NCBI RefSeq assembly: GCF_035762905.1 | Contig: NZ_DASUCC010000040.1 | Location: forward strand, 11,502 to 75,501 | DNA length: 64,000 nt | Direction: 5' to 3' | Source of the DNA: DASYTH01 sp035762905 | GTDB lineage: Bacteria; Actinomycetota; Actinomycetes; Mycobacteriales; Pseudonocardiaceae | Shown: piece after piece, positions 16,174-24,600 of the stretch | Numbering within the stretch: the stretch's first letter is position 1 | Layout of the letters: each line of letters begins with the position of its first letter | Translations under genes and position numbers: made by a program | The notes under the pieces: generated by a model | The model's database searches: none | What the model saw: the letters and a program-made list of their open reading frames with translations, nothing else | What the model was told of the DNA's origin: nothing

Positions 16174-17742
16174 ATGCCCCCAACAGCATCGGCCGGGAAG
16201 TTCGGCAGACGATTCTGGTCGGTCGCGGCACCGCTGGTGGCGGTCAGCGCGATGGTGTTCGCGCTGGTCTCGGTGTCCAACGCGCCGACCGCGCGCGCCG
16301 ACACGCTGCTGTCGGACAACTTCGAGGACGGCAACCTGGACGGCTGGACCCGTTCCGGCGGTTCCTGGTCGGTCACCGCCGACGGCTCCCAGGTGGCCCG
16401 CCAGTCCAGCACCTCGAGTGACGCCCGTGCCCTGGCCGGCCAGAGCACCTGGGCCAACTACGCGGTGCAGGCGCGGGTCAAGGCGTTGTCGTTCAACGGA
16501 TCCGACCGGTTCGCCGCGGTGCTGGCCAGGGCCCAGAGCAACACCAGCTACTACTACCTGACGCTGCGCTCCAGCAACACCGTGCAGCTCAGGAAGCTGG
16601 TCAGCGGCTCCGCCACCACCCTGGCCACCGCCAACATCGCCGTCACGACGGGCACCTTCTACACGCTGCGCCTCGAGGTCAACGGCAGCACGTTGCGCGG
16701 CTTCGTCAACGGCACCCAGGTCGGCCAGGCCACCGACACCCAGTTCGGCTCCGGCCGGGCCGGAGTGGCCACGTTCAACGCCAGCGCCTCGTTCGACGAC
16801 GTGCTGGTCGAAACCGTCGGCGGGCCGCCGGGTTCCACCACCCTGCCCGTCCCGACCACCACCACGAGCCCGGGTCCGCCGCCCCCGCCCGGCCCGCTGG
16901 TCGGCTGGGCGACGCAGGGCGGCGGAACCACCGGTGGCACCGGCGGCACGACCGTCGACGTCGACACCGAGTCGGAGTTCCTGGCCGTGGTCGAGACCGC
17001 GACCCGGCAGACCATCCGGGTCACCGGGACGATCGCGATCGACGGCATGGTCGAGGTCGGGTCGAACAAGACGATCATCGGCGTCGGGGCGAACTCCGGG
17101 TTCACCGGCGGCGGGCTGACCCTGGAGGAGGGGTCCAGCAACGTGATCATCCGCAACCTCAACTTCCGCGGCTCGGACGACGACGGCGTCAACGTGGAAG
17201 AGGGCGCGCACCACGTGTGGATCGACCACAACGCCATCTCCGGCACCTCGGACGGCACGATCGACATCAAGCGCGGCGCCGACTTCATCACGGTGTCCTG
17301 GAACCACACCTTCGGGCAGACCAAGGACATGCTGCTCGGCCACGACGACGACAACGGCGGGCAGGACCGCGGCCACCTTCGGGTCACCTACCACCACAAC
17401 TGGTACGACGGCACGGCCGAACGCCACCCGCGGGTCCGGTTCGGCAACCCGGTGCACGTGTACAACAACTACGTGGCCAACGCCGACTACGGGGTCGCGT
17501 CCACCGTCGAGGCCGGTGTGCTGGTGGAGAACAACTACTACGAGAACGTGGTGCGTCCGCTGGCCGTCGGGGTGTTCGAGTCTCCGGGCGGCAACCTGGT
17601 GCACCGCGGCAACGTGTTCGTCAACTCCGGCGCACCGGAGTCGGCCGGCAGCGTCAATCCGATCCCGTACGGCTACACCCTCGACCCCGGGGCGAACGTC
17701 AAGTCCCTGGTCCTGGCCGGGGCCGGGCCGGGACGGATCTGA
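16174..17742 (+). CDS. Secreted pectate lyase (PL1) with N-terminal LamG-like domain
   Basis: This 522-residue exported enzyme has a signal peptide running to about residue 42 (APTARA, then DTLL). Residues 45-215 form a LamG/concanavalin-like beta-sandwich (NFEDGNLDGWTRSGGSW to FNASASFDDVLVE), probably carbohydrate-binding. A Pro/Thr linker follows (TTTTSPGPPPPPGP). The C-terminal 275 residues are a PL1 parallel beta-helix with VWIDHN, the Ca-binding region and HPRVRFG, which contains the catalytic Arg; HLRVTYHHNWYDG precedes it. It cleaves polygalacturonate by beta-elimination outside the cell. The start is set by the signal peptide and GGGAGG nine bases upstream. Confidence 0.9.
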   Translation: MPPTASAGKFGRRFWSVAAPLVAVSAMVFALVSVSNAPTARADTLLSDNFEDGNLDGWTRSGGSWSVTADGSQVARQSSTSSDARALAGQSTWANYAVQARVKALSFNGSDRFAAVLARAQSNTSYYYLTLRSSNTVQLRKLVSGSATTLATANIAVTTGTFYTLRLEVNGSTLRGFVNGTQVGQATDTQFGSGRAGVATFNASASFDDVLVETVGGPPGSTTLPVPTTTTSPGPPPPPGPLVGWATQGGGTTGGTGGTTVDVDTESEFLAVVETATRQTIRVTGTIAIDGMVEVGSNKTIIGVGANSGFTGGGLTLEEGSSNVIIRNLNFRGSDDDGVNVEEGAHHVWIDHNAISGTSDGTIDIKRGADFITVSWNHTFGQTKDMLLGHDDDNGGQDRGHLRVTYHHNWYDGTAERHPRVRFGNPVHVYNNYVANADYGVASTVEAGVLVENNYYENVVRPLAVGVFESPGGNLVHRGNVFVNSGAPESAGSVNPIPYGYTLDPGANVKSLVLAGAGPGRI

Positions 17743-17747
17743 ACGGG

Positions 17748-17780
17748 ACGGAGCCCGGCACCCCCGGCGCCGGGCTCCGT
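17748..17780. terminator. Bidirectional hairpin terminator
   Basis: A perfect 12-bp stem, ACGGAGCCCGGC pairing with GCCGGGCTCCGT, closes a 9-base loop between the convergent pectate lyase and molybdopterin oxidoreductase genes. No T-run follows, as is common in high-GC actinobacteria. Confidence 0.7.
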
Positions 17781-17808
17781 TCGGGCACGATCGGCGCGGC
17801 TACGGCGA

Positions 17809-19863
17809 TCAGGCCGGGGTGATCTCGACCCGGTTGTCGTGGAAGACGGCGCCGCCGCCGAGGTCGGCGTCGCGTTCGTCCACCGTGGCATTGACGCTGG
17901 ACCCGCCGGTGAGCTTTGCCCAGTGGCCCTTGGTGGTGGCCGCCACTCCGGGCCGGACCCAGTCGCCGACCTCCAGCTCGGCGTGGAAAGCGCCGCGGTC
18001 GTTGGTCACCCGCACCTCCGCGCCGGTGGCCAGGCCGCGCGCGGCCGCGTCGGACGGGTGCAGCACCACCCGGGGCCGCCCGGCCCGGCGGCGCAGCTCG
18101 GCGTTGTTGCCGAACACCGTGTTGAGGAAGTGGTGGGACGCAATGGAGATCAGGACCAGCGGGTAGCGGGCGGCGAGCCGGTCGCTGACCACCTCGGCGG
18201 CCGGTAGGTAGCCGGGCAGCGGGTCGAGGCCGTCCGCCTCGGCCCGGGCCGAGCGGAACTCCAGCCGGCCCGACGGCGTGGGAAACCCGTTGGCGAACGG
18301 GAGAAACGGCTTCGGCACGGCCAGCCGGGCATACCCGTTGGCGCGCAGCCGGTCCAGCGTGATGCCGGACAGCGCCGGGTCCCCGGAGCCGAGCGCCTGC
18401 TCGGCCAGCCGCTCGTCGGAGTCGTACAGGCTGGGCTCGGTCAGGCCCATCCGGCCGGCCAGCAGGCGGAACATCTCGGTGGCCGGCAGGCACTCCCCCG
18501 GCGGTGCCACCGCAGGCTCGTTCCACGCCAGGTACATGTGGCCATAGCCGTTGTGCAGGTCCGCGTGCTCGGTCTGCATGGTCGTCGGGAGCACGATGTC
18601 GGCGTAGTCCACGGTGTCGGTGGGAAACTGCTCGACCACGACGGTGAACAGGTCTTCCCGGGCCAGTTCCCGGCGCACCGCGTTCTGGTCGGGCGTGCTG
18701 GCTGCCGGGTTGGCCGCCTGCACGATCAGCGCCCGCACCGGCGGATCGTCCACAGTGGACAAAATGTGCGCCAGCAGGGTCATCGACAGCGTGCGCACCG
18801 GTCCCGGTCGCAGGTCGTCCCGGTACAGCGCGGCCCGGTCCAGCGGGAAGTGCGCGGTCGTCGAGTAGGACAGCCCCCCGCCCGGCCGGGCCCAGTCGCC
18901 GGTCACACCGGGAATGCAGGCCAGCGTGCGCAGTGCGGTGCCGCCGCCGGCGTGCCGCTGCATACCCATGGTGGCGCGGATGGCCGTCGGCCGGGTGGTG
19001 GCGATCCGGGTGCCGAGGGCGACGATCCGCTCCGCCGGCACACCGGTGAGCTCGGCGACCTTGTCGGCCGGGTACTGCTCGATCCGCTCCCGGAACTCCG
19101 GCCAGCCCAGGGTGTGTTCGGCGAGGAACTCCCGGTCCTGCGCCCCGAGGCCGACGACCACGTTGAGCAGCCCGAGAGCCAGCGCCGCGTCGGTGCCCGG
19201 GATCGGCGCCAGGTGCTCGTCGGCCTGGCTCGCGGTGCGGGTCCGCAACGGGTCGATGGCCACCACGTGCGCGCCGTCCTGCCGGGCGGCCTGGATGAAC
19301 TTCCACAGGTGGTGGCCCGTGGTCAGCGTGTTGGTCCCCCACAGGATGATCAGCTTGGCCCGGCTCAGGTCTTCCGGGTCGATGCCCGCGGAAGTGCCGG
19401 TGGTGTAGGTCAGGCCGGCACTGCCGGCGATGGAGCAGATGGTCATGGCATGGTCGGAGGCGCCGAGCACGTTGAAGAACCGCCGGCCGGGGCTGCCGCC
19501 GAGGCCCTGCACGAATCCCAGGCTGCCGGTGCCCCAGTACGGCCAGATCGCCTGGCCGCCGTACCGGTCGATGATCTCCCGCAGCCGCACGGAGATCTCG
19601 TCCAGCGCCGCGTCCCAGGTGATCCGCTCGAACCGGCCGGAGCCCTTCGGGCCGACCCGGCGCAGCGGGTGGGTGATCCGGTCCGGCGCCGCCGCGTGCT
19701 CCAGGTACCGGTTGACCTTGGTGCACAGCGAGCCGCGGGTGAACGGGTGACCGCTGTCACCGCGCAGGTCGACGGCCCGGCCGTCGCGCACGGTCACCAC
19801 CCAGCTACAGGTGTCGGGGCAGTCAAGTGGGCAGGCGCCCAGCACTGTCAACTCGGTCGTCAT
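17809..19863 (-). CDS. Molybdopterin-dependent oxidoreductase, [4Fe-4S]-containing
   Basis: This 684-residue protein is of the DMSO-reductase/formate-dehydrogenase superfamily. The N-terminal cluster motif is Cys11-x3-Cys15-x3-Cys19 ... Cys47 (CPLDCPDTC, then GSLCTKV). Molybdopterin-binding regions follow (RITWDAALDEI, IILWGTNTLTTGHH, IDPLRTRTA), then the C-terminal dinucleotide domain (VVLHPSDAAARGLATGAEV). NTICSIAGSAG-like sequence (MTICSIAGSAG) sits at the Mo-ligand region and offers Cys or Ser. There is no Tat signal, so it is cytoplasmic. The electron donor and substrate are unknown. It lies 21 bp downstream of a co-oriented LysR gene, which probably controls it. Confidence 0.88.
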   Translation of the reverse strand: MTTELTVLGACPLDCPDTCSWVVTVRDGRAVDLRGDSGHPFTRGSLCTKVNRYLEHAAAPDRITHPLRRVGPKGSGRFERITWDAALDEISVRLREIIDRYGGQAIWPYWGTGSLGFVQGLGGSPGRRFFNVLGASDHAMTICSIAGSAGLTYTTGTSAGIDPEDLSRAKLIILWGTNTLTTGHHLWKFIQAARQDGAHVVAIDPLRTRTASQADEHLAPIPGTDAALALGLLNVVVGLGAQDREFLAEHTLGWPEFRERIEQYPADKVAELTGVPAERIVALGTRIATTRPTAIRATMGMQRHAGGGTALRTLACIPGVTGDWARPGGGLSYSTTAHFPLDRAALYRDDLRPGPVRTLSMTLLAHILSTVDDPPVRALIVQAANPAASTPDQNAVRRELAREDLFTVVVEQFPTDTVDYADIVLPTTMQTEHADLHNGYGHMYLAWNEPAVAPPGECLPATEMFRLLAGRMGLTEPSLYDSDERLAEQALGSGDPALSGITLDRLRANGYARLAVPKPFLPFANGFPTPSGRLEFRSARAEADGLDPLPGYLPAAEVVSDRLAARYPLVLISIASHHFLNTVFGNNAELRRRAGRPRVVLHPSDAAARGLATGAEVRVTNDRGAFHAELEVGDWVRPGVAATTKGHWAKLTGGSSVNATVDERDADLGGGAVFHDNRVEITPA

Positions 19864-19884
19864 CCGCCCTCCCCTCGGTCACCC

Positions 19885-20763
19885 TCAGTATGCCTCGCCG
19901 GCCACCGCGAGGAACCGGACAAGTACGGGAGCGGTGCTGGCCGCCGGCCAGGCCAGGGCCAGGTCCCAGCGGGGCAGCCGGTCGGTGAGCGGGCGGTACA
20001 CCACCGCGTCCTGGGCGCTCGGCGGGGTCGGCGCGATCAGCAGCGAGACGCCCAGACCGGCCGCGACCAGGGAGACGATGGTCTGCACGTCGGCCGCCTC
20101 CTGGATGATCCGCGGCGTGAAGCCGGCGGCGACGCAGTGCCCGACGATCGCGTCATGCACCGACGGGCCGGAGGCGCGGGTGTAGAGCACGAACGGCTCG
20201 CCGGCCAGCGCGCGCAGCGGCAGCCGGGCTCGGGCGGCCAGCGGATGGCCGGCCGGCAGGGCCACGACCAGGGGATCGCGGGAGATCACCCGGGTGGCCA
20301 CGGTGGGCTCGTCGATCGGCAGCCGGAGCAGCCCGACGTCGATCTCACCGGCCCGCAGCAGCGCGATCTGCCGCAGCGTGGTCATCGTCTCCAGGTTCAG
20401 CACCACCCCCGGGTGGGCCCGCCGGAACGCGCCGAGCAGCCGCGGCAGCGCATCATGGGTCGCCGACTGCACGAACCGCAGCCGCAGCGTCCCCAGCTCA
20501 CCGCGCTCGGCCGTGCGCGCGTCGGTGACCGCCTGGTCCGCGCGACGCACGAGATCCTTGGCCGACGCCAGAAAGATCTCCCCGGCCGGGGTGAGCCCCA
20601 GCCGCCGCCGGACCCGGCTGAACAGCTCCACCCCGAGATCCCGCTCCAGCGCGGCGATCTGCCGGCTCAGCGACGGCTGCGTCAGGTGCAGTCGACCCGC
20701 CGCCCGCCCGACATGCAACTCCTCGGCGGTCACCACGAACGACCGCAGGTGCCGTAGCTCCAT
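19885..20763 (-). CDS. LysR-family transcriptional regulator
   Basis: This 292-residue regulator has an N-terminal winged HTH (MELRHLRSFVVTAEELHVGRAAGRLHLTQPSLSRQIAALE; recognition helix QPSLSRQ) and a C-terminal type 2 periplasmic-binding-like effector domain from about residue 90 (LRLRFVQSATHDALPRLL). The ATG at 20763 starts exactly at the family's consensus N-terminus; upstream in-frame codons add an atypical tail. It is co-oriented with the molybdopterin oxidoreductase (21-bp gap), unusual for LysR genes, which are mostly divergent from their target, and it is divergent from a possible 63-residue gene. Confidence 0.9.
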   Translation of the reverse strand: MELRHLRSFVVTAEELHVGRAAGRLHLTQPSLSRQIAALERDLGVELFSRVRRRLGLTPAGEIFLASAKDLVRRADQAVTDARTAERGELGTLRLRFVQSATHDALPRLLGAFRRAHPGVVLNLETMTTLRQIALLRAGEIDVGLLRLPIDEPTVATRVISRDPLVVALPAGHPLAARARLPLRALAGEPFVLYTRASGPSVHDAIVGHCVAAGFTPRIIQEAADVQTIVSLVAAGLGVSLLIAPTPPSAQDAVVYRPLTDRLPRWDLALAWPAASTAPVLVRFLAVAGEAY

Positions 20764-20888
20764 GCCGCACATCATGCGCGCAACGCATGAAATCCGGTAC
20801 ACCATTGCATTGGACGTATGAACTGCACCGGCCTACCGTCGATGGTGCCGGCATCCGAAAACGTCCACACAGCACGAATCGAGCAGTC

Positions 20889-21080
20889 ATGTTCATACCC
20901 GCCACCGGGGTCGAGGCCACCCGCCGGCTCGCCGAGTCCGCGCTGCCCCACGCCCCGGTCGAACCGGACCGGAGGCCCGCCTTCCTCCTCCGGCTGTTCC
21001 GACGCCGCCCGGCGATCCCCGCCGCCCCGGTCCGGGCCCGCCCGGCCCCCTGTCGGTGCACGGCGCCGGTGCGCGCCTAG
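20889..21080 (+). CDS. Possible small basic protein (63 residues), unrecognised
   Basis: This short frame lies divergent from the LysR gene and ends just before a very strong hairpin. The product begins MFIPATGVEATRRLAESALP and has a basic, Pro/Arg-rich C-terminus. The ribosome-binding site is weak (GAGCAG) and no family is recognised. Its position between a LysR gene and a terminator argues for a real transcript; the low-complexity C-terminus argues against coding. Confidence 0.33.
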   Translation: MFIPATGVEATRRLAESALPHAPVEPDRRPAFLLRLFRRRPAIPAAPVRARPAPCRCTAPVRA

Positions 21081-21133
21081 CCGGACCGCCACCGCGGACG
21101 GCACCGGAATGGCAGCAGACGACGCTGGGGAGA

Positions 21134-21184
21134 CCCCGGCAGCCCTCCGGTTCCCAAACCAGGGAAACCGGAGGGCTGCCGGGG
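21134..21184. terminator. Very strong hairpin terminator (19-bp perfect stem)
   Basis: CCCCGGCAGCCCTCCGGTT (21134-21152) pairs perfectly with 21166-21184; the loop contains a further CCC/GGG pair. It lies between the small plus-strand frame and the convergent beta-helix glycanase and can serve both strands. Confidence 0.8.
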
Positions 21185-21211
21185 ACCATCTTCACGAAAT
21201 CCCGTCAGGGG

Positions 21212-23479
21212 CTAGGGAAAGTTCGGCACGTAGGACACCTGGTTGGCCAGGTTGGCGGTCGCGCCGGTGTCGTTGATCACCCGGTTGATCGTGCCGACGC
21301 CGCCGAGCGAGACCGCGACCAGGCCGTGGAAGCGGACGTTGGGCGTGTTCGGGACTTCGAAGGCACGGCTGGCCACCACCGCCGGGTTGACGTTGAAGAA
21401 GGAGTAGCCGCCAACGCCCCAGGCCTCGTGGCTGGTGACCGAGTTGGCCACCTTGTACGCGGCCCAGCCGAGCGCACCGCCGCCGCTGCTGCCCCAGGCC
21501 GCCTGGCTGGGCGGGTCGTAGGGCAGCTCGTTCTGGAAGAAGTACGTACGGCCGCCGTTGCCGTTCCAGATCACGTTGTGCTGCTGGTAGTGCTCGACGA
21601 ACAGCCCGTACATCAACACGTTGTTGCCGTTGACGACCACGCCGTTGGCGCCGGTGTTCACCGTCCAGCCGACACCGGTGCCGTGGTCACCGCGCCACAC
21701 CCACATGTGGTCGCCGATCACGTCGTGGCTGTTGATCCGCAGGCTGACCGTGGCCCGCCCGGCGTGCGCGCCACCGACCCGGAAGAACATGTCGTGCAGC
21801 GACGACGGGTTGACGGCGTGGCTGGCCGACGAACCGGCCGGGCCCAGCTCGACCAGCACCGGCGAGTTCACTGGTCCGGCGTCGATCAGCAGACCGGCCA
21901 GCTTCACACCGTCCACATCGGACACAGTGATGGCCGGCAGGCCGGTGTCCGGGATCAGTGTGGCCAGGCCGATGCCGAGCACGACGGTGTCCGGTCTGGT
22001 GACCCGGATCGTGTCGTTGAGGTGATAGATGCCGGGCTGGAACAGCAGATGCCGGCCGGCGGCGAGCGCGGCGTTGATCGTGGCCGCGCTGTCCGACGGC
22101 CGGACGATGAAGAACTGGGACAGCGAGATCGACTGGCCGGCCGGGGTTCCGGCGCCCCACGAGGTGCCCCGGGCGTTCTGCCGGATGGCCGGGACGAACA
22201 CGTTGTAGCTGCCCGCACTGTTGACGTACAGGAACGGCTTCTCCCGGATCTTCGGCGCGCTGTCCACGACGGTGTGCGACGGGTTCGGGAAGTTCTGGGC
22301 CGGCGAGCCGGTCGAGCCGACGAACACCATGTTCCACACCGAACCGTTCCAGCCGCCGTTCAGCGCGCTGTTGCGGGTCAGGAACTGTTGTTGTGAACCG
22401 GAAACGACCACACCGTCCATTCTGGAGTCGGCGATGAGGCCACCGCTGGACCAGCCGTCTCCGCCGTTCCACAGCTGCACCTGACCGGACAGGTGCATCC
22501 TGCGGTACGGCGCGGCCTGGGACACGGCCCACCGCTCGATCTGGGTGCCCGGCAGGTGCACGAACATGTTCTCCGCGGCCCGCCAGAAGTTCTGCGTCGC
22601 GTTGCCGAGGTTGTTCGGGTTGTCGCCCTGCTGCAACCAGTCGGCCTCGACCCGCACGTGCCCGTTGATGTTGGTGTCGTCCGGGGACAGGCCGAGCCCG
22701 GCCACGTGGGTGTAGAACCGGAGGTCGATGTTGGCGGTGTAGGTGCCCGGCTTGAACAGCATCGCGTAGCGCTGCAGGCCGAACTGGTTGGTGCGCATCT
22801 GGGCGGTGATGGTGTTCGCCCGGCTCTGGATCTCGCTGGCCGGCGTGCTCGGGCTGAACACGAAGGTGTTCGGGCCGAGGTCCGGGTTGAGCGGGTCGGT
22901 CGGCCGCACCGGGCCCGGTCCCGGGCCGCCGCCGTCGTCCACGTTGACCGACAGCTCGAACAGCGAGTAGCCCCACTGGGTTGCCCGCGCGGTGCCGAGC
23001 ACCCTGACGTAGCGGCCGGTGCCGACCACGTCCAGGCTCTGGTTGCCGCCGGTGCTCGTGGTGGTCGAGAAGATCGTGGTCCAGGTGCTCGCGTTGTCCG
23101 AGACCTGGATCTGGAACGCCCGCCCGTAGGCGGCTTCCCAGTTGAGCCCGACCCGGCAGACCGGCCGGGAGCTGCCGAGGTCGACCTGGAGCCACTGCGG
23201 GTCGCTGAACTGGCTGGACCAGCGGGTGCCGGCGTTGCCGTCGACGGCGTTGCCGGCCGGGAAGCCCGCGTTCTCCGCAGACGACGCGGTGGCCGGCCGG
23301 TTCAGCGCGACGTTGGCGGTGCCGCAGGCGAGCGGCGCGGAATACGCGGTGGGGCTTGCGATGACCAGACCGGACAGCGTCACGGCGGCCACCGCGAGCG
23401 AGCTTGCCAGCGAGCCACGGGTCCGGCGCACGGTCGAGGGGCCCCAGCGACGGCGTGGGGCAGGGGAAAGGAGTCTCAT
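21212..23479 (-). CDS. Secreted F5/8-type C (CBM32) plus beta-helix glycanase, GH87-like
   Basis: This 755-residue exported protein has a signal peptide with twin arginines (RRTRGSL, then a hydrophobic core and SPTAYSA). Residues about 52-178 are a discoidin/CBM32 domain (NVALNRPATASSAENAG, WLQVDLGSSRPVCRV). A Gly/Pro linker leads to a long parallel beta-helix catalytic region (LLFKPGTY-type segment MLFKPGTYTANIDLRFYT, then DDTNINGHVRVEADW, SGSQQQFLTRNSALNGG, DHMWVWRGDHGTG). From memory this resembles GH87 alpha-1,3-glucanases and proteins often labelled adenylyl cyclase; substrate assignment is tentative. Tandem LacI-type operators lie just upstream, and the LacI regulator gene precedes it on the same strand. 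Confidence 0.72.
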   Translation of the reverse strand: MRLLSPAPRRRWGPSTVRRTRGSLASSLAVAAVTLSGLVIASPTAYSAPLACGTANVALNRPATASSAENAGFPAGNAVDGNAGTRWSSQFSDPQWLQVDLGSSRPVCRVGLNWEAAYGRAFQIQVSDNASTWTTIFSTTTSTGGNQSLDVVGTGRYVRVLGTARATQWGYSLFELSVNVDDGGGPGPGPVRPTDPLNPDLGPNTFVFSPSTPASEIQSRANTITAQMRTNQFGLQRYAMLFKPGTYTANIDLRFYTHVAGLGLSPDDTNINGHVRVEADWLQQGDNPNNLGNATQNFWRAAENMFVHLPGTQIERWAVSQAAPYRRMHLSGQVQLWNGGDGWSSGGLIADSRMDGVVVSGSQQQFLTRNSALNGGWNGSVWNMVFVGSTGSPAQNFPNPSHTVVDSAPKIREKPFLYVNSAGSYNVFVPAIRQNARGTSWGAGTPAGQSISLSQFFIVRPSDSAATINAALAAGRHLLFQPGIYHLNDTIRVTRPDTVVLGIGLATLIPDTGLPAITVSDVDGVKLAGLLIDAGPVNSPVLVELGPAGSSASHAVNPSSLHDMFFRVGGAHAGRATVSLRINSHDVIGDHMWVWRGDHGTGVGWTVNTGANGVVVNGNNVLMYGLFVEHYQQHNVIWNGNGGRTYFFQNELPYDPPSQAAWGSSGGGALGWAAYKVANSVTSHEAWGVGGYSFFNVNPAVVASRAFEVPNTPNVRFHGLVAVSLGGVGTINRVINDTGATANLANQVSYVPNFP

Positions 23480-23521
23480 GGTCGTTTGCCCGTCAGAGAG
23501 GGTGCAGGGGACGGGAGATTC

Positions 23522-23545
23522 GGAACCGGTTCCGGAACCGGTTCC
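23522..23545. promoter_or_regulatory. Tandem LacI-type operators upstream of the secreted glycanase
   Basis: Two identical, directly abutting 12-bp palindromes GGAACCGGTTCC occupy 23522-23533 and 23534-23545, 43-66 bp upstream of the glycanase start. The CCGG-centred symmetry is typical of actinobacterial LacI-family operators, and a LacI regulator gene is adjacent. Confidence 0.75.
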
Positions 23546-23600
23546 GGAGCCCCGTGTGAGGCATTTAACAGACCCGAAATCGGACCGTCAAGAAGCCCAG

Positions 23601-24596
23601 CTAGGCGGTGGACTCCCGGATCACCAGGGAGGTGGGCACGATCCAGGGTTCTTCCGGCAGGGTCTCGCCGGCCAACAGGGACAGCAGCATCGCGGCCGCC
23701 TTCTCGCCCATCTCCCTGGACGGCTGGCGAACCGTGGTCAGCGCCGGCTGGGTGTGCGCGGCCACCGGAATGTCGTCGAAGCCGACCACCGCCACGTCGT
23801 CCGGCACGGTCCGGCCGGCCGCGCGCAGCGCGTCAAGCACCCCGACCGCGGTCAGGTCGTTGTGCGCGAACACCGCGTCGAACTCGATCCCGGTGGCCAG
23901 CATGTGCCGGATCGCCACGTCCCCGCCGGCCCGGGTGAAGTCGCCCTCCACCTGTAACCGCCGGTCGAACTCGACGCCGGCCGAGTCCAGGATCGTGCGG
24001 AACCCGTCGATCCGGTCCCGGGTGCAGCCGAACTCGGCCGGTCCGGTGATCATGGCCAGCCGGCGCCGGCCGGTGCCGAGCAGGTGCGCGGCGGCGTCCG
24101 AGGCGCCCTCCCGGTTGCTGGTGGCCACCGACGGGAAGCCGGGATGATGACCCCGGTCGTCGATCATGACCACGGGCAGGCCGTTCTCGTGCAGCCGGGT
24201 GATGTAGCTCAGCGTGTCGGGCGGCTCGATCAGCAGCAGCCCGTCGAACGCGTTGGCCGAGACGTGCCGGGCGAACTGGGTCAGCGAGTCCCCGCCCCGG
24301 TTCATGGTGTTGAGCAGCAGCCCGTATCCCCTGGCCTCCACCACGTCCGCGACGCCCTGCAGCACGTCGCCCATCCACGGCCAGGTCAGGCTGGGCACCA
24401 GCATTCCGACGGTCTGCGCCCGCCCCTTGGCCAGACCCACCGCCCGCGCGCTCGGCGTGTATCCGGTCGCCGCGATCACCTCGCGCACCCGGATCGCCGT
24501 GCTCGCGTCCACATCCCCCTTGTTGTTCAGCACCCGCGACACCGTCGCCTTGCTGACCCGCGCCCGCCTGGCCACCTCCGCGATGGTCACACGCAT
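23601..24596 (-). CDS. LacI-family sugar-responsive repressor
   Basis: This 331-residue protein begins with the LacI HTH and hinge (MRVTIAEVARRARVSKATVS, then RVLNNKG, GYTPSARAVGLAKGR). The type I periplasmic-binding sensor domain follows (VGMLVPSLTWPWMGDVLQG to DDVAVVGFDDIPVA and LTTVRQPSREMG), a clear full-length family member. Its ATG lies four bases after the ROK regulator stop, so the two regulators are probably co-transcribed. The tandem GGAACCGGTTCC operators downstream make the secreted glycanase its likely target. Confidence 0.93.
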   Translation of the reverse strand: MRVTIAEVARRARVSKATVSRVLNNKGDVDASTAIRVREVIAATGYTPSARAVGLAKGRAQTVGMLVPSLTWPWMGDVLQGVADVVEARGYGLLLNTMNRGGDSLTQFARHVSANAFDGLLLIEPPDTLSYITRLHENGLPVVMIDDRGHHPGFPSVATSNREGASDAAAHLLGTGRRRLAMITGPAEFGCTRDRIDGFRTILDSAGVEFDRRLQVEGDFTRAGGDVAIRHMLATGIEFDAVFAHNDLTAVGVLDALRAAGRTVPDDVAVVGFDDIPVAAHTQPALTTVRQPSREMGEKAAAMLLSLLAGETLPEEPWIVPTSLVIRESTA

Positions 24597-24600
24597 CTGA

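Noticed and set aside
12300..16457. 1385-codon open frame on the minus strand
   Set aside because: It is antisense to the nSTAND-WD40 gene. Its Arg/Pro/His-rich, low-complexity translation reflects the GC-rich repeats and carries no domain.
21212..23479. Adenylyl cyclase, a label I recall being applied to similar proteins
   Set aside because: The protein has a signal peptide, CBM32 and beta-helix and no cyclase motif, so a secreted glycan-active protein is favoured.
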